A stretch of 64,000 nt of DNA from Dyella acidiphila (GCF_014863405.1 NZ_JACZZA010000014.1:57642-121641), one strand, 5' to 3'; counted from the first letter of the stretch, positions 1-10,462 are shown. The notes: generated by a model from the letters alone, not told the origin. Numbers and translations are program-made.

Positions 1-1270
1 CGTCGCCGTCCAGGGCCATCGCCGCCAGCGGCGTATCCGCCGCGGCACTGGCCAGCCACGCCATGTCGCTGCAAGGGGCGGCAAGCAGGGCATGCGCTTG
101 CGGTGCATCGCCCGCATTGACGGCGGCCGCCAACTGCCCGATGCCACTATCGGCGGCGAAACGATGGCTATGGCGCAGCATCGCGATGTGTTGATCCAAT
201 GCCTGGGCGTCCTCGCGCACATAGGCACTGACATCGTCGCTACTGATTTCGCGCAGCCATGTCGCGATGTCAGCGCGGTAATGGCCTTGCTCGGCACGCC
301 GGCACAAGTCGCCTAGCACCGAGCCCGCTTCCACCGAGGAGAGCTGGTCCTTGTCGCCCAGCAGGATCAACCGGGCATGCGGTGGCAGCGCATCCAGCGC
401 CGCGGCCATCATTTCCAGGTCGATCATCGAGGCTTCGTCGATCACCAGCACATCCAGGTGCAGGGGATGGCGGCGGTCATGCGCGTAGCGGCGGCTGTCC
501 GCTCGCGCACCGAGCAAGCGGTGCAGTGTTTCCACCTGCATGGGAATGGCTGCGCGTACGGTGTCGGGTACTTCCAGCTGGGCAATCTGTCGCGCGATGG
601 AGGTGTTCAGGCGCGCGGCCGCCTTGCCGGTCGGTGCGGCCAGCCGGATCCGCAGGGGTGCCGCCGCACGTTGCAACTGCAAGGTCTGCAGCAGGCCGAG
701 CAGGCGCACCACGGTGGTGGTCTTGCCAGTGCCGGGGCCACCGGTGATCACACTGAATGCGGCACGCGCGGCGAGCGCGCAGGCCACGCGTGGCCAGTCG
801 ACATGCGCGTGGTCGGTCGGCGGAAACAGTTGCCGCAGTTCTGCGCGCAGGCGGTGATCATCAATATCCACCGCGCCAAGCCGGGCCAGCATCTGTTGCG
901 CTACGCCGCATTCGTAGCGCCAGTAACGGCGCAGATAGAGCCGATGACGGTCCAGCACCAGCGGCGCGTTGGCCGGCAGCCCATCGGCACTCGCCAACAG
1001 CGGCGATACCGGCAGCGCTGTGGTGGCGAGCAGATCGAGCCACTCGCGCGGCCAGGCGTGTTCGGCGGCCAGCGCTTCCAAGGCTTGCAGATCCAGGCAG
1101 GGATGGCCTTCGCCGAGCAACTGGCTGGTCAGTGCGGCCAGCAGCAACAGGCGTGGATCGGCCTGCGGATCGCGTTCGCCGATAAAGCGCGCGAAGGCCA
1201 GATCCAATGGCCGCAGCAGATGGTGCGTGACCGCATCGTCCAGCATGGCGAGCATGGCCTTATGCGACAT
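1..1270 (-). CDS. recD: RecD, exodeoxyribonuclease V alpha subunit (3' end outside window)
   Basis: This is the 5'-3' helicase subunit of the RecBCD double-strand-break repair nuclease. The reading frame starts at the ATG at 1270 (MSHKAMLAMLDDA) and runs open to the left edge, so the C-terminal helicase part is missing. The Walker A motif GGPGTGKTTT is at about residues 177-186 with Lys183, followed by PTGKAAARL (motif Ia) and the Walker B-like VIDEASM. The start codon overlaps the recB stop by 11 bases, which indicates translational coupling in a recC-recB-recD operon. The N-terminal domain before the Walker motif has the length usual for RecD. Assignment is firm from motif order and neighbours. 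Confidence 0.95.
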   Translation of the reverse strand, partial: MSHKAMLAMLDDAVTHHLLRPLDLAFARFIGERDPQADPRLLLLAALTSQLLGEGHPCLDLQALEALAAEHAWPREWLDLLATTALPVSPLLASADGLPANAPLVLDRHRLYLRRYWRYECGVAQQMLARLGAVDIDDHRLRAELRQLFPPTDHAHVDWPRVACALAARAAFSVITGGPGTGKTTTVVRLLGLLQTLQLQRAAAPLRIRLAAPTGKAAARLNTSIARQIAQLEVPDTVRAAIPMQVETLHRLLGARADSRRYAHDRRHPLHLDVLVIDEASMIDLEMMAAALDALPPHARLILLGDKDQLSSVEAGSVLGDLCRRAEQGHYRADIATWLREISSDDVSAYVREDAQALDQHIAMLRHSHRFAADSGIGQLAAAVNAGDAPQAHALLAAPCSDMAWLASAAADTPLAAMALDGD

Positions 1271-4200
1271 GGACGCGCGCTCCTTCGGCGAACAGGCGGT
1301 CCATCGCATCGATCAGCGCAAATGGCAGGCGTTCGGCATGCACGCCGTGGCCGGCCTGGTCCACGCCGCGCAGATACAGGTAAAGCACGCCGCCGATATC
1401 GCGCTCGTAATCGTAATCGGCCACCCGCGCGCGCAGCTGGCGATGCAGGGCCAGCGTATAGATCGCGTACTGCAGGTCATAGCGCGATTGCAGGGTTGCC
1501 TCGCGCATCGCCTCCGGCGTATACGCCGCTGCGTTGTCGCCCAGCCAGTTCGATTTGTAGTCGATCACGTAATAGCGCCCGGCGTGCTCGACGATCAGGT
1601 CAATAAAGCCTTTCAGCATGCCGTTGATGCGTGTGGGCGGCAGCGCCGGGCGTGGCGCCGCCTGCAAGGTGTAGCGGCAAACCAGCTGATCCAGTTGCTG
1701 GGTATCGACGTGATTGGCCTCGAACCAGAATTCCAGCTCTGCTTGATAGCGGCGGCGATCGTCGAGATCGGCCAGCGCCATGCTGCCGCCATCCGGCAGC
1801 GCCAGCGGCGTCTTGAGAAAGGCCGGCAGCCATTGCAGCAAGGGCGCGACCCACATCGGCCAGCCGCGGCGCTGGCAGCGGCGGGTGAGCTGTTGTTCCA
1901 GTGCCGGCAGATCGTCGGCGGCCTGCGCGAAGCCTATTTCGGCCGCCCATTCGAACAGATCGTGCAGAAAGGTGCCGGGTTCGGCGCCGCGCGGAAAGGC
2001 GTGAATGCCTTGCTCCAGCTCGGTGGCGATGCGGTCGGTCGGCTCGCGTGCGGCTTCGGCAAGCACGTCCTGCGTGGCGGTTTCCGGCGCTGCGGGGCGC
2101 AGGGTTTCGCCAGGGGCGTGCGCGAGCGAACTGTAGCTGGCGATCCACCAGGGTTCCGGCAACGGCAACCGGTAGCTGCGTGCGGCGCGCGGTACGGGCG
2201 TGCTTTCGCGTGCATGGTAATGACGCGCGCTGGCCGGTTCGGTAGCGATGCGGATATCGATGTCCGGCACGTCGCCGCGCAAGGCCTGCAATCGTTCCAG
2301 CAAGATCTCGGGCGTGATCGCTGCGCCGCCGGAGAGCACGTAGCCAAAGGCCGAGCGCGGCAGCATCGGTGCCTTGCTGCGCCCGTCCACGGTGCTGGCC
2401 ACGCCGAGCCAGCAAACCTGTTCGGCGCGGGTCAGCGCCACGTACAGCAACCGCAGATCTTCCTGCAGGCGCTCGCGTTCGATGCGCGCCCTGGCGTCAT
2501 CGTCAGGCTCCAGGTCGATCCAGGTCTGGCCCAGATCGTCGTGCCAGGCTTGCAGGCTGTTTCTGGGCGCATCCTGCACACGGCAGACAAACGGCAGCAG
2601 CACCACCGGATACTGCAGGCCCTTCGATTTGTGGATGGTAACGAGCTTGACCAGATCGGCCTCGCTTTCCAGCCGCACCACTTGTTCCTCGGCGGTTTCC
2701 GCATCGCGTTCGGCGGCGCGTGCAAGCTGCGTGGCCAGATAACGGATCAGCGCATGCTCGCCATCCAGCGTCGTGGCGGCGTGCTGCAACAGCTCGGCCA
2801 GATGCTGCAGATTGGTCAGCGCGCGCTCGCCATACGGCTTGGCCAGCAGGCGCGCCGGCAGGTCGAAGGCATGCAGCAGGTTGTGCAGCATCGCCAGCAC
2901 GCCATGGCGCTGCCAGGTGGCCTGCAACAGGCGGAACTGTTCGCCGCAATGTTCCCAATACGCTTCGTCGTGTTGCAGCCGGTCCAGTTCGGCCAGATTG
3001 CGATCCATGCTGACGCTGGCCAGGGCCGTGCGCAACGCGCGGTCGTAGCCGGGGGCGGCGCAGGCTTGCAGCCATAGCAATACGTCGGCCGCTTCGGCCG
3101 AGGCATATACCGAATCGCGTTCGGACAGATACACGCTGGTCACGCCGCGCCGGCGCAGTTCGGCGCGAACCGCAGCCGCTTCGCGTCCGCTGCGCACCAG
3201 CACCGCGATATCGCGCGGGCGCAATGGCGTGCGCGTGCCTTTTGGCGCGGCAAAAGCGCAGCGTCCGGCTTGGGCGGCGTCGAGCAGGTCCACGATATGT
3301 GCGGCAGCATGCGCCGCCGCGGCTTCGATATAGGCGCGGCCGCTGAGGCTGCTGTCGGTGGCCAGTACCTGCAGCTGCATCGCCGGCAATGCCTGCTCGC
3401 CATCGTGCAGCACCGCTTTGTCGCCGCTGTCGTGTACGGGCGCAAACGACAGATCGCGTGCACCGCTGCCGAACGCAAACGCGCCCAGCGGCTGGCTCTG
3501 CGCATGTTCGAACACGCGGTTTACCGCCTTCACCAGTGCGGGGGTGGAGCGGTAATTGGTGGTCAGCGTCCAGGTGGGCGGCTGTGCTTCGTCGCGGGCG
3601 GCCAGATAGGTGTGGATATCCGCACCGCGGAATGCATAGATCGCCTGTTTGGGATCGCCGATCAGCAACAGCCCGGTCTGCGCGCGCGCTGCATAGATGC
3701 GCTGGAAGATGCGCCACTGCAGCGGATCGGTATCCTGGAATTCATCGATCATGGCGATCGGGTATTGCGCGGCGATGGTGGCGGCCAGTTGCTCGCCATG
3801 CGGCCCGGCCAGCGCCTGTTCCAGCTGGCGCAGCATATCGTCGAAGCCCGGCGTGGCCTGGCGTTCGCGAATCTGCTCGACGCGTGCATTGATCCACGGC
3901 ACGGCGTGCGCAAGCAGCAGCGGTTCGAGTGGCGTGGCCGTGGCCAGATTGTCGCTCAGCGCCTGCATGGCGGTGAATGCCGCATGCTGTGGCGCGAGCG
4001 CATTTTTGCTTGCGGCGCTATTCAGCTTGGCCTGTGTGTAGCGCGCGAACAGGGCAGGGTCGGTGTCGGCACCCTCCAGCCATGCGCGCAGCGCGACCAG
4101 CTCACGCTCCAGGCTGTCGGGGCGGAAAATGGAATTCTTCAGCGCCTTGCTCAGCACCGCCTCGCGCAGCATTTGCTCGATGGCGTCAATATCGGTCGAC

Positions 4201-4916
4201 CAAGCCTGGTGCGCGGCAGCTTCCGCAGCGCGGCGCGGTGCTTCGCAACGCTGCAGCGCCTGTACCAGATCGTCCACCACCGGCAGCGGCCGGGTCTGCA
4301 CGCGCAGATGATTGGCCGGCAGGCGCAGCAGCGACTTTACCGCACGCTGCAGGCCAGCCGGATCGTGCCAATGCCGGGCGACGCAGGCGGCATCGGCCTG
4401 CTCCAGCGTGGCGTAGAAACGGCGCCAGTAATCACGCACGGCTTCGCCGATGCGCGCGTTGTCGTCGGCCACTTCATCGCTGGCTTCACTGCCCTGGAAA
4501 GCATGCTGCGCCAGCATGCGCTGGCACCAGCCATGGATGGTGTGCACGGCCGCTTCATCCATCCATTGCGCGGCCAAGTCGAGCTGGCGCGCGGCGGCGG
4601 CGCGCGCATCGTTGGAAGGGTAGTCGGCCATCAGCTGCTGCAGGAACGCATCGGCCGGTTGCTGGCCGCGGAATACCGCCGCGGCGGTTGCCAGGCGTTC
4701 GCGAATGCGCTCGCGCAATTCGGCGGTGGCGGCGCGGGTAAAGGTCACCACCAGAATCTGTGCGGGCAGCTGCGGTGTCTGGCCACCGTGTCCCAACACC
4801 AGGCGCAGATACAGCGCCGCCAGTGTCCAGGTCTTGCCAGTGCCGGCGCTGGCCTCGATCAGGCGGATGCCCTGCAGCGGCAGGCGCAGCGGATCGAGCG
4901 GCTGCATCGTGCTCAT
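1260..4916 (-). CDS. recB: RecB, exodeoxyribonuclease V beta subunit
   Basis: RecB is the 3'-5' helicase and nuclease subunit of RecBCD (1218 residues, normal length). Walker A is near the N-terminus (EASAGTGKT, Lys28), the SF1 motif II reads DEFQDTD, and UvrD-like motifs follow (TTNYRST; TIHKSKGLQYPVV). The C-terminal domain has the RecB-family nuclease core, with the Asp of GFIDLIV and the DYKSN motif. It therefore appears catalytically complete as helicase and nuclease. The ATG overlaps the recC stop by 4 bases (ATGA), and its own stop overlaps recD. Large shadow frames on the other strand are GC-rich mirror frames without family signals. Confidence 0.97.
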   Translation of the reverse strand: MSTMQPLDPLRLPLQGIRLIEASAGTGKTWTLAALYLRLVLGHGGQTPQLPAQILVVTFTRAATAELRERIRERLATAAAVFRGQQPADAFLQQLMADYPSNDARAAAARQLDLAAQWMDEAAVHTIHGWCQRMLAQHAFQGSEASDEVADDNARIGEAVRDYWRRFYATLEQADAACVARHWHDPAGLQRAVKSLLRLPANHLRVQTRPLPVVDDLVQALQRCEAPRRAAEAAAHQAWSTDIDAIEQMLREAVLSKALKNSIFRPDSLERELVALRAWLEGADTDPALFARYTQAKLNSAASKNALAPQHAAFTAMQALSDNLATATPLEPLLLAHAVPWINARVEQIRERQATPGFDDMLRQLEQALAGPHGEQLAATIAAQYPIAMIDEFQDTDPLQWRIFQRIYAARAQTGLLLIGDPKQAIYAFRGADIHTYLAARDEAQPPTWTLTTNYRSTPALVKAVNRVFEHAQSQPLGAFAFGSGARDLSFAPVHDSGDKAVLHDGEQALPAMQLQVLATDSSLSGRAYIEAAAAHAAAHIVDLLDAAQAGRCAFAAPKGTRTPLRPRDIAVLVRSGREAAAVRAELRRRGVTSVYLSERDSVYASAEAADVLLWLQACAAPGYDRALRTALASVSMDRNLAELDRLQHDEAYWEHCGEQFRLLQATWQRHGVLAMLHNLLHAFDLPARLLAKPYGERALTNLQHLAELLQHAATTLDGEHALIRYLATQLARAAERDAETAEEQVVRLESEADLVKLVTIHKSKGLQYPVVLLPFVCRVQDAPRNSLQAWHDDLGQTWIDLEPDDDARARIERERLQEDLRLLYVALTRAEQVCWLGVASTVDGRSKAPMLPRSAFGYVLSGGAAITPEILLERLQALRGDVPDIDIRIATEPASARHYHARESTPVPRAARSYRLPLPEPWWIASYSSLAHAPGETLRPAAPETATQDVLAEAAREPTDRIATELEQGIHAFPRGAEPGTFLHDLFEWAAEIGFAQAADDLPALEQQLTRRCQRRGWPMWVAPLLQWLPAFLKTPLALPDGGSMALADLDDRRRYQAELEFWFEANHVDTQQLDQLVCRYTLQAAPRPALPPTRINGMLKGFIDLIVEHAGRYYVIDYKSNWLGDNAAAYTPEAMREATLQSRYDLQYAIYTLALHRQLRARVADYDYERDIGGVLYLYLRGVDQAGHGVHAERLPFALIDAMDRLFAEGARVHVA

Positions 4917-7900
4917 GCCTCAGCCTCCATGCGGGCGTGCTCCAGCAGACCGCGATAAGGCGCCAGCCAGTGTTCGAAGCCGGCGGCGTAGAGCGCTGAA
5001 AAACTCGGCCACATACGCGCCAGGCAGGGTTCGTAATGCACTTCGCCAGCGGGCGCCCCCGGCACATCGATGCCTTCGTAGCTGGCTTGCGCGGCATCGT
5101 GCGGATCTCTGCCGGCGGCCTGCGCCAGCAGCCATGCATAGGCGCTGCGGCGGCCGATCGGCAACGGCGCCTGCATGCCTTGCTGCCAGGTATCCAGCAG
5201 CTGATCGAGCAGCGCGGCCGCTTCGGTATCCGTGCAGGCTTCGAGCACCACGGTGGCATCGGCTGCCAGCATGTGGGTGGACATGGCGATGCCGCACGCA
5301 TTGGCCAATAGCTGCAGCACCCAGGCGCCAAGCAGGCGGTCGTAGCGAATGTGCTTGCCTTGGCGCAGCCGACCGGCGATCGGCAACAGCCGCGCAAGAC
5401 TGCCGTCGCCAGCCGCACGCATATCGTCCAGCCAGCCTTCTACGCGGAATGTATCGATGGCCCCGGCGCGGTACACATAATCCAGTTCCTGCACATCCAG
5501 CCGCTGCGTCCAGCGGGCGACCGCGCCATGCCAGCGCTTGAGAATCTGCCGCACGTCGTGGCCGATATCGTCCATCGCCAGTGCGCCGAAACCGCCGGCA
5601 GGCAGCACGCCTTGCTGGCGCAATTGCCGGGTGGCGTCGGTCAGCGTGGCCGCTGCGTGGTCTTCGCCGGCGGCGAGCGCCCCCTGTAGCAAGGCATCCT
5701 TGGCCGCGTAGTTTTCCAGTGCATCGAGCGCGAACGGCTCGTCATCCGCCAGGCCGGTATCGGTTTCGTCGAAGCGAACTTTCAAGCGCTCGGCATAGAA
5801 GCTCGCGGCGGGGCTGGCAAGAAAGCGCTGCAGCTTGGCCACGGCCAGCACCGGCTCGGCTTGCCATGGCGCCAGTGGAGCATCCTCCGCAGGGGCGATG
5901 CCGCGGCGTGCATGGGCCCATTCCCATGCATACGTAAACAGGTTCGATGCCGCATCGGCGGAAAAATAGCGCGGGCTGAAAGCCTGCAGCGGATGCGTGG
6001 TGGTGATGGCCGCCAACAGCCTGCTGTCCATGTCGCCGGCGCCGCGTTCATCGCCGGGCAGCCGCCAGCCGGCGGCAAGATAGTCGCGCAGCTGGCCCAC
6101 CAGCACCGAGGGCGGCAGCTCGCTGTTGTCACGCACGCTATGCCCGATCCAGCTGATGTGCAGCACATCGCGCGCCGACAGCAGCGCTTCCAGAAACATG
6201 TAGCGATCGTCTTCGCGCCGCGAGCGGTCGCCGGGGCGATGCTGGCCGGCGCGCGCCATCAAATCGAAGTCGGGCGGCGAAAGGCGGCGCGGATAATCGC
6301 CATCGTTCATGCCCAGCAGGCACACCACGCGGAACGGAATCGCGCGCATCGGCAGCAAGGTGCCGAAGTTCACCGCACCGCCCATAAACCGTTGCGACAG
6401 GTGCGCCTGATCGATCGCCTGCAGCCACTCCTCGCCGACCACCGCGATCGGTATCGCCTGGTTGAAGCCTGCTTCGTGGCAGGCATCCAGCCATGCATCG
6501 AGTGCTTCTTCCAGCCGGTCGATGCGCAGCGTATCCAGGTCGTCGCCGCGCGTGTCGAAGCAGTCGCGCAGCAGGCGGCGCAGGCGCTCGCTCCATTGCT
6601 GTGGCGTGGCATGGCTGGAAAACAGTTGCCAGTAGCGTTCCTGCGTGTCCAGCAATTCGCTCAAGGGGCCGAGCAGACGCGCGTCCAGGCCGCCGACTTC
6701 GGCATACGGCGCAATGTCGTCCAGCGATGGCGCATCGCCGGTGGCATAGCCCAGCAGCATGCGGCGCAGGCCGAAGCGCCAGCTGTTCTGTTCGTCAGGA
6801 GGCAGTTCCAGGGTCTGCTTCTGCTCGCCGTCCAGGCCCCAGCGGATACCAGCTTCGTCGATCCAGCGCCGCAGCACCGGCAGCTCGTCTTCGTGAATAT
6901 CGAAACGGCGGCGCAGCGCGGGCACGTCAAGCAGATCGAGCACGTTGCTGGCGGTGAAGCGCGATTCGCCCAGGCCCAGCAGCGCCTCCAGCGCCACCAG
7001 CAGCGGCGATGCGCCACGGCCCGGCTGATCGGCCACGCTATAGGGCAGATAGCGCGGATCATCCTGCGCAATGCGCCCGAACACCGCCTGCACATGCGGT
7101 GCATAGGTGCGGATATCCGGCACCATCACCATCACATCGCGCGGGGCCAGCGGGCGGCCCTGGCGCGCGGCCTGCTCGAACAGGTCGAGCAGGCGATCGT
7201 GCAGGATTTCCACTTCGCGCTGCGGGCTGTGCGCGATATGGAAATGCAGCGATGTACGTTCATCAGGCAACACTTTGCGCTGCGCCGACACCGGCTCCAG
7301 ATCCAGCACGGCCTGCTGCACCTGATGCAACAGCGAGTCGTTGCCGATGTCCTGGAACACATCGATGCTGCGCTTGATCGACGCAAAGCGATCACGGTAG
7401 CGGTCCGGCTGGTCGAAGGCATCGAGCTGGCGAATGAAGTCGCGCCCCTGTTTGCCCCATGCGGCCAACAGCGGGTTGGCATGCAGGTGCAGATCTTCGT
7501 AGCGCGGCTCCGGCGGCAGCTCCGGCTTGGCGGCATGGCGCCGCTGCTGCGCCATCAGCAGCTCGCGATCCTCGATGATGTCCGCCCAATAGTGCCGGCA
7601 GGGATTGGTAACCAGCAGTAGTACTTGGCTGAAGCGCGCCAGCGCCGTCAACGCTTCCAGCACTTGCTGCGGCAACGAAGTGATGCCGAATACCACGATC
7701 CGGCGCGGCAGGTGCTGCGGCTGGAAATCGGCGGCCTGCATCTGCTGCATGAAGCGCCGGTGCACCGCCGCGCGGTGGCTGTCGCGTTGAGCCGCCGGCA
7801 CATCGTTCAGCAGGCGCCGCCAGAGCAGCGGCTGCCAGCGTTGCGCGGGGGGCAATTCGGTCGCGCGCTGTCGCAAGTTATCGCGAAGCACATCGTTACG

Positions 7901-8413
7901 GTGTTCCCAGTCGTCCAGCCAGTCGGCCCGGAACACCTGGTATTGGTCGAACAGGTCGGCTACTTGCAGCGCCAGCCGGTATTGGCGTCGCCAGTCGCGG
8001 CCTTCGCCGAGCAGGTTGCGCAAGGGCGCGAACGCGGCATCGTCCAGGTATTCCGGCAACAGGCGCAGCAGCCGCCACGCCAGCCGGCTTTTGTCGAATG
8101 GCGAGGTGGCCGGCACGGCGGCTTCGCCCAGCGCGGCGCGATAGGCCTGCCATAGAAAACGCCCCGGCAGCTGCATGTCCACGGCGGCGCTGATGCCCAG
8201 GCCGCCGGCTTGCGGAGGGCGTGCCAGCGCTAGCTTCAGCCACTGCGCAATGCCGTTGCTCTGCACCAGCATGATTTCGTTTTCCAGCGGCGCCAGCGGC
8301 GTACGCTGCAGCCATGCCGCCAGCAGATCGCGCAGATCTTCCTGGCGATTGCCGTGAATCACCATCAGGCCCGGTTCGACGGTGGGATAGCCGAGCTGTC
8401 CGGGCCGGCTCAC
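4913..8413 (-). CDS. recC: RecC, exodeoxyribonuclease V gamma subunit
   Basis: RecC is the Chi-recognition and scaffold subunit of RecBCD (1166 residues; family about 1120). The N-terminal region contains VIHGNRQEDLRDLL and NEIMLVQSNGIAQWLKLALA, the characteristic RecC opening. Helicase-like but inactive domains and the C-terminal nuclease-like fold follow; the internal sequence FRVVCLLGMNDGDYPR is typical. The start is GTG at 8413; no strong Shine-Dalgarno is visible, and it is the first gene of the recCBD unit. The 4-base overlap with recB indicates coupled translation. Confidence 0.96.
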   Translation of the reverse strand: MSRPGQLGYPTVEPGLMVIHGNRQEDLRDLLAAWLQRTPLAPLENEIMLVQSNGIAQWLKLALARPPQAGGLGISAAVDMQLPGRFLWQAYRAALGEAAVPATSPFDKSRLAWRLLRLLPEYLDDAAFAPLRNLLGEGRDWRRQYRLALQVADLFDQYQVFRADWLDDWEHRNDVLRDNLRQRATELPPAQRWQPLLWRRLLNDVPAAQRDSHRAAVHRRFMQQMQAADFQPQHLPRRIVVFGITSLPQQVLEALTALARFSQVLLLVTNPCRHYWADIIEDRELLMAQQRRHAAKPELPPEPRYEDLHLHANPLLAAWGKQGRDFIRQLDAFDQPDRYRDRFASIKRSIDVFQDIGNDSLLHQVQQAVLDLEPVSAQRKVLPDERTSLHFHIAHSPQREVEILHDRLLDLFEQAARQGRPLAPRDVMVMVPDIRTYAPHVQAVFGRIAQDDPRYLPYSVADQPGRGASPLLVALEALLGLGESRFTASNVLDLLDVPALRRRFDIHEDELPVLRRWIDEAGIRWGLDGEQKQTLELPPDEQNSWRFGLRRMLLGYATGDAPSLDDIAPYAEVGGLDARLLGPLSELLDTQERYWQLFSSHATPQQWSERLRRLLRDCFDTRGDDLDTLRIDRLEEALDAWLDACHEAGFNQAIPIAVVGEEWLQAIDQAHLSQRFMGGAVNFGTLLPMRAIPFRVVCLLGMNDGDYPRRLSPPDFDLMARAGQHRPGDRSRREDDRYMFLEALLSARDVLHISWIGHSVRDNSELPPSVLVGQLRDYLAAGWRLPGDERGAGDMDSRLLAAITTTHPLQAFSPRYFSADAASNLFTYAWEWAHARRGIAPAEDAPLAPWQAEPVLAVAKLQRFLASPAASFYAERLKVRFDETDTGLADDEPFALDALENYAAKDALLQGALAAGEDHAAATLTDATRQLRQQGVLPAGGFGALAMDDIGHDVRQILKRWHGAVARWTQRLDVQELDYVYRAGAIDTFRVEGWLDDMRAAGDGSLARLLPIAGRLRQGKHIRYDRLLGAWVLQLLANACGIAMSTHMLAADATVVLEACTDTEAAALLDQLLDTWQQGMQAPLPIGRRSAYAWLLAQAAGRDPHDAAQASYEGIDVPGAPAGEVHYEPCLARMWPSFSALYAAGFEHWLAPYRGLLEHARMEAEA

Positions 8414-8828
8414 GGCAGGCGCTGGCAGGTAAACGTGGAGATTGTCCGGGCATGGAAGACGTGTGGCTCCATGCCGGCCGTGCAGCCGGGTATGCGCATA
8501 GAAACAGCGTGACAGAGGTTGGGGGGATTTTAGCCTTAATCAGGCTTATCAAGGCCTTGTCCCGCCTCCTTGCCCGGTGCGGCAGGTTCGGTCAGCAATG
8601 TCGAGGCGAGCATGCAGGGCGGGCTGGGCCGCCAACGGCGCCGATGCCTGTGACAGGAATCGCACATTGCATGTCGCGGGAATCGCACTTTGCGTGCGCG
8701 ATGAGCCTGAAAAATAGGACATTCCACGCTTCACTACAGTTTCACGCCGGGAATCGAATCATCGCGCCGTTTAGACGTCCACACGCATACGATGTAATGG
8801 ACTTCGTCACTTACACGGGGTGAATCGA
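8414..8828. other. Divergent intergenic region recC / MASE1 gene
   Basis: No convincing gene. It must hold the recC promoter (minus) and the promoter for the gene at 8829 (plus), but I cannot place consensus boxes. Two near-identical 15-base direct repeats, GGAATCGCACATTGC and GGAATCGCACTTTGC, lie at about 8656-8692 and could bind a regulator of the downstream gene; this is inference only. Confidence 0.4.
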
Positions 8829-10433
8829 ATGGGGAAGGGGCTTTGGGCGCGCCCATGGGCGCGACATCTAGCGATTGCCGTGGGCTATGGGCTCGCTGTG
8901 GGCCTGTTCCGCGAGATTTCGATCGCACAGTGGAACGTTCTCACCGGCTTGCGCCTGACCGTCTTCTTGCTGGCCCCGTATGCGTATTGGCCGGCGCTGA
9001 TCGTGGGCGAGTCGGGTTATTTCATCGGACTGAGTTTCCAGTGCGGCCCGGACTACGGCATGGCCTGGGCCGTGCTCAATGCCATCCCTTCCAGCCTGTA
9101 CGTGGCGCCGCTCATGTATTGGATACGTGAACGCCTGCGCCCGGTGGCCAAAGACTATTCCGTCGACATGGGCGCGCTGCTGGGTGGCGCGCTGCTGGTG
9201 TCGATATGCGTGATGTCGATCAGCATGCTGCTGTTCTACGTGATGAAGCTTCCGCCGGGCTACAAGATCCACAATCTGGAATTGATTTCCCGCTACCTGA
9301 TCGGCAACTACCTGGGCGCGCTGACGGTGACGCCGCTGGCCTTGTTCATCCACCAGCTGTCACGTGGCGCCGGCTGGCGGGTGCTGTATCGCCGGGCCGT
9401 CAACAATTCGGTTTTCTTTGAAACGGCGGCGCTGGCGCTGCCGGTATTCGCGTTCCTGCTCTGGCTCGGCATCAACACGCCGCCGCATGCGCCAATGCGC
9501 CAGATGGTGCAGGTAGCGATGTTCCTGCCGGTGGTGTGGCTGGCCTTGCGACATGGTTCGAAAGGCGGCGCCGTGGGCGGCACGCTGGCCAGCGGTGCGG
9601 TGATGCTGCTGATGCCGGAGCTGCGCGATCCCAGTACGCTGCAGGCCGAAGTGGTGCTCGCCTTCGCCATCTCCACCATGCTGCTGATGGGCGCGCGCAT
9701 CACGGCGCTGGATGGGCGCGCCAAGCGCGAGGAATACGACATCGGCATGGCCTATGCGCTGGCTCAGCGCAACGTCTATATCGGCGAAATGCAGCTGCGC
9801 ATGACCTCGCACGCAGTGGAGCAGATCCAGGAAAGCGTGCAGATGGGTTTCGCCACCATCATGGGACGGCTGCGGCAGTTGCAGCCAGCGGTGGACGATC
9901 GCGGTTATCAGCGCCAGGCGCGGGTAGCGCAGGATCAATTGCACCGTCTGGCGGACAGCCTGTATCCGCGCGCATTGCGTGATCGCGGCCTGCTCAATGC
10001 GCTCAAGGACGGCACCATGGCCGGCCTGCTCGAAGAGGGCGGACTGACCTATTCCTGCGATCTGCGTGGCCCGTTGAGCCAGCTTTCCTACACGCTGCGC
10101 CTGACCATTTACCGCATTGTCTGGGAAGCCGTGGCCGAAGCCTGCGCCCGCAAGGACATCAGCGATATCCAGCTGCGCATTCGCGGCATCCACGCCGGCG
10201 GCCGGCAGGGGGCGATCGTGAGCGTGCATTTCCATGCCGATCCGGTTCGCCTGAAGCAGGCGCGCTGGGACGATCTGCTGCCGCGCATCGCGCGCTCAAC
10301 CAGCGGCCTGGGCCTGCAGGCGATCAGGGACAGGGCGGGGCTGTTCGGTGGGCGTACGCGCACCCGTGCCTGGTCCGACGGGTGGCGCATCTCGGCGCTG
10401 CTGTTCGATCCGGTGCTGCCCAGCAACGATTAA
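8829..10433 (+). CDS. MASE1-domain membrane sensor with degenerate kinase-like C-terminus
   Basis: Integral membrane sensor-type protein of 534 residues. Residues about 15-300 form some 8-10 hydrophobic helices resembling the MASE1 sensor domain. The cytoplasmic C-terminus (about 310-534) looks like a NarL-type histidine kinase core: a helical segment (LRMTSHAVEQIQESVQ), an N-box-like stretch (TIYRIVWEAVAEACARK) and a G-box-like end (GLGLQAIRDRAGLFGG). The usual N-box asparagine is not obvious, so ATP binding and autophosphorylation are doubtful. No response regulator is adjacent. The ATG at 8829 is preferred because a GGGGT stretch precedes it; a GTG at 8820 in the same frame is the alternative. 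Domain assignment is by resemblance. Confidence 0.75.
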   Translation: MGKGLWARPWARHLAIAVGYGLAVGLFREISIAQWNVLTGLRLTVFLLAPYAYWPALIVGESGYFIGLSFQCGPDYGMAWAVLNAIPSSLYVAPLMYWIRERLRPVAKDYSVDMGALLGGALLVSICVMSISMLLFYVMKLPPGYKIHNLELISRYLIGNYLGALTVTPLALFIHQLSRGAGWRVLYRRAVNNSVFFETAALALPVFAFLLWLGINTPPHAPMRQMVQVAMFLPVVWLALRHGSKGGAVGGTLASGAVMLLMPELRDPSTLQAEVVLAFAISTMLLMGARITALDGRAKREEYDIGMAYALAQRNVYIGEMQLRMTSHAVEQIQESVQMGFATIMGRLRQLQPAVDDRGYQRQARVAQDQLHRLADSLYPRALRDRGLLNALKDGTMAGLLEEGGLTYSCDLRGPLSQLSYTLRLTIYRIVWEAVAEACARKDISDIQLRIRGIHAGGRQGAIVSVHFHADPVRLKQARWDDLLPRIARSTSGLGLQAIRDRAGLFGGRTRTRAWSDGWRISALLFDPVLPSND

Positions 10434-10462
10434 TTGCCGGGCAGCCACTGCTCAGGTTCGCA

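Noticed and set aside
969..4958. Long plus-strand frames (702 and 562 residues) opposite recB
   Set aside because: They mirror the GC-rich antisense strand of a firmly identified gene; their sequences have no family motif and are rich in Arg, Gln and His.
8536..8928. Short minus-strand frames before the MASE1 gene
   Set aside because: Overlap the promoter region and the start of the MASE1 gene; no supporting signals.
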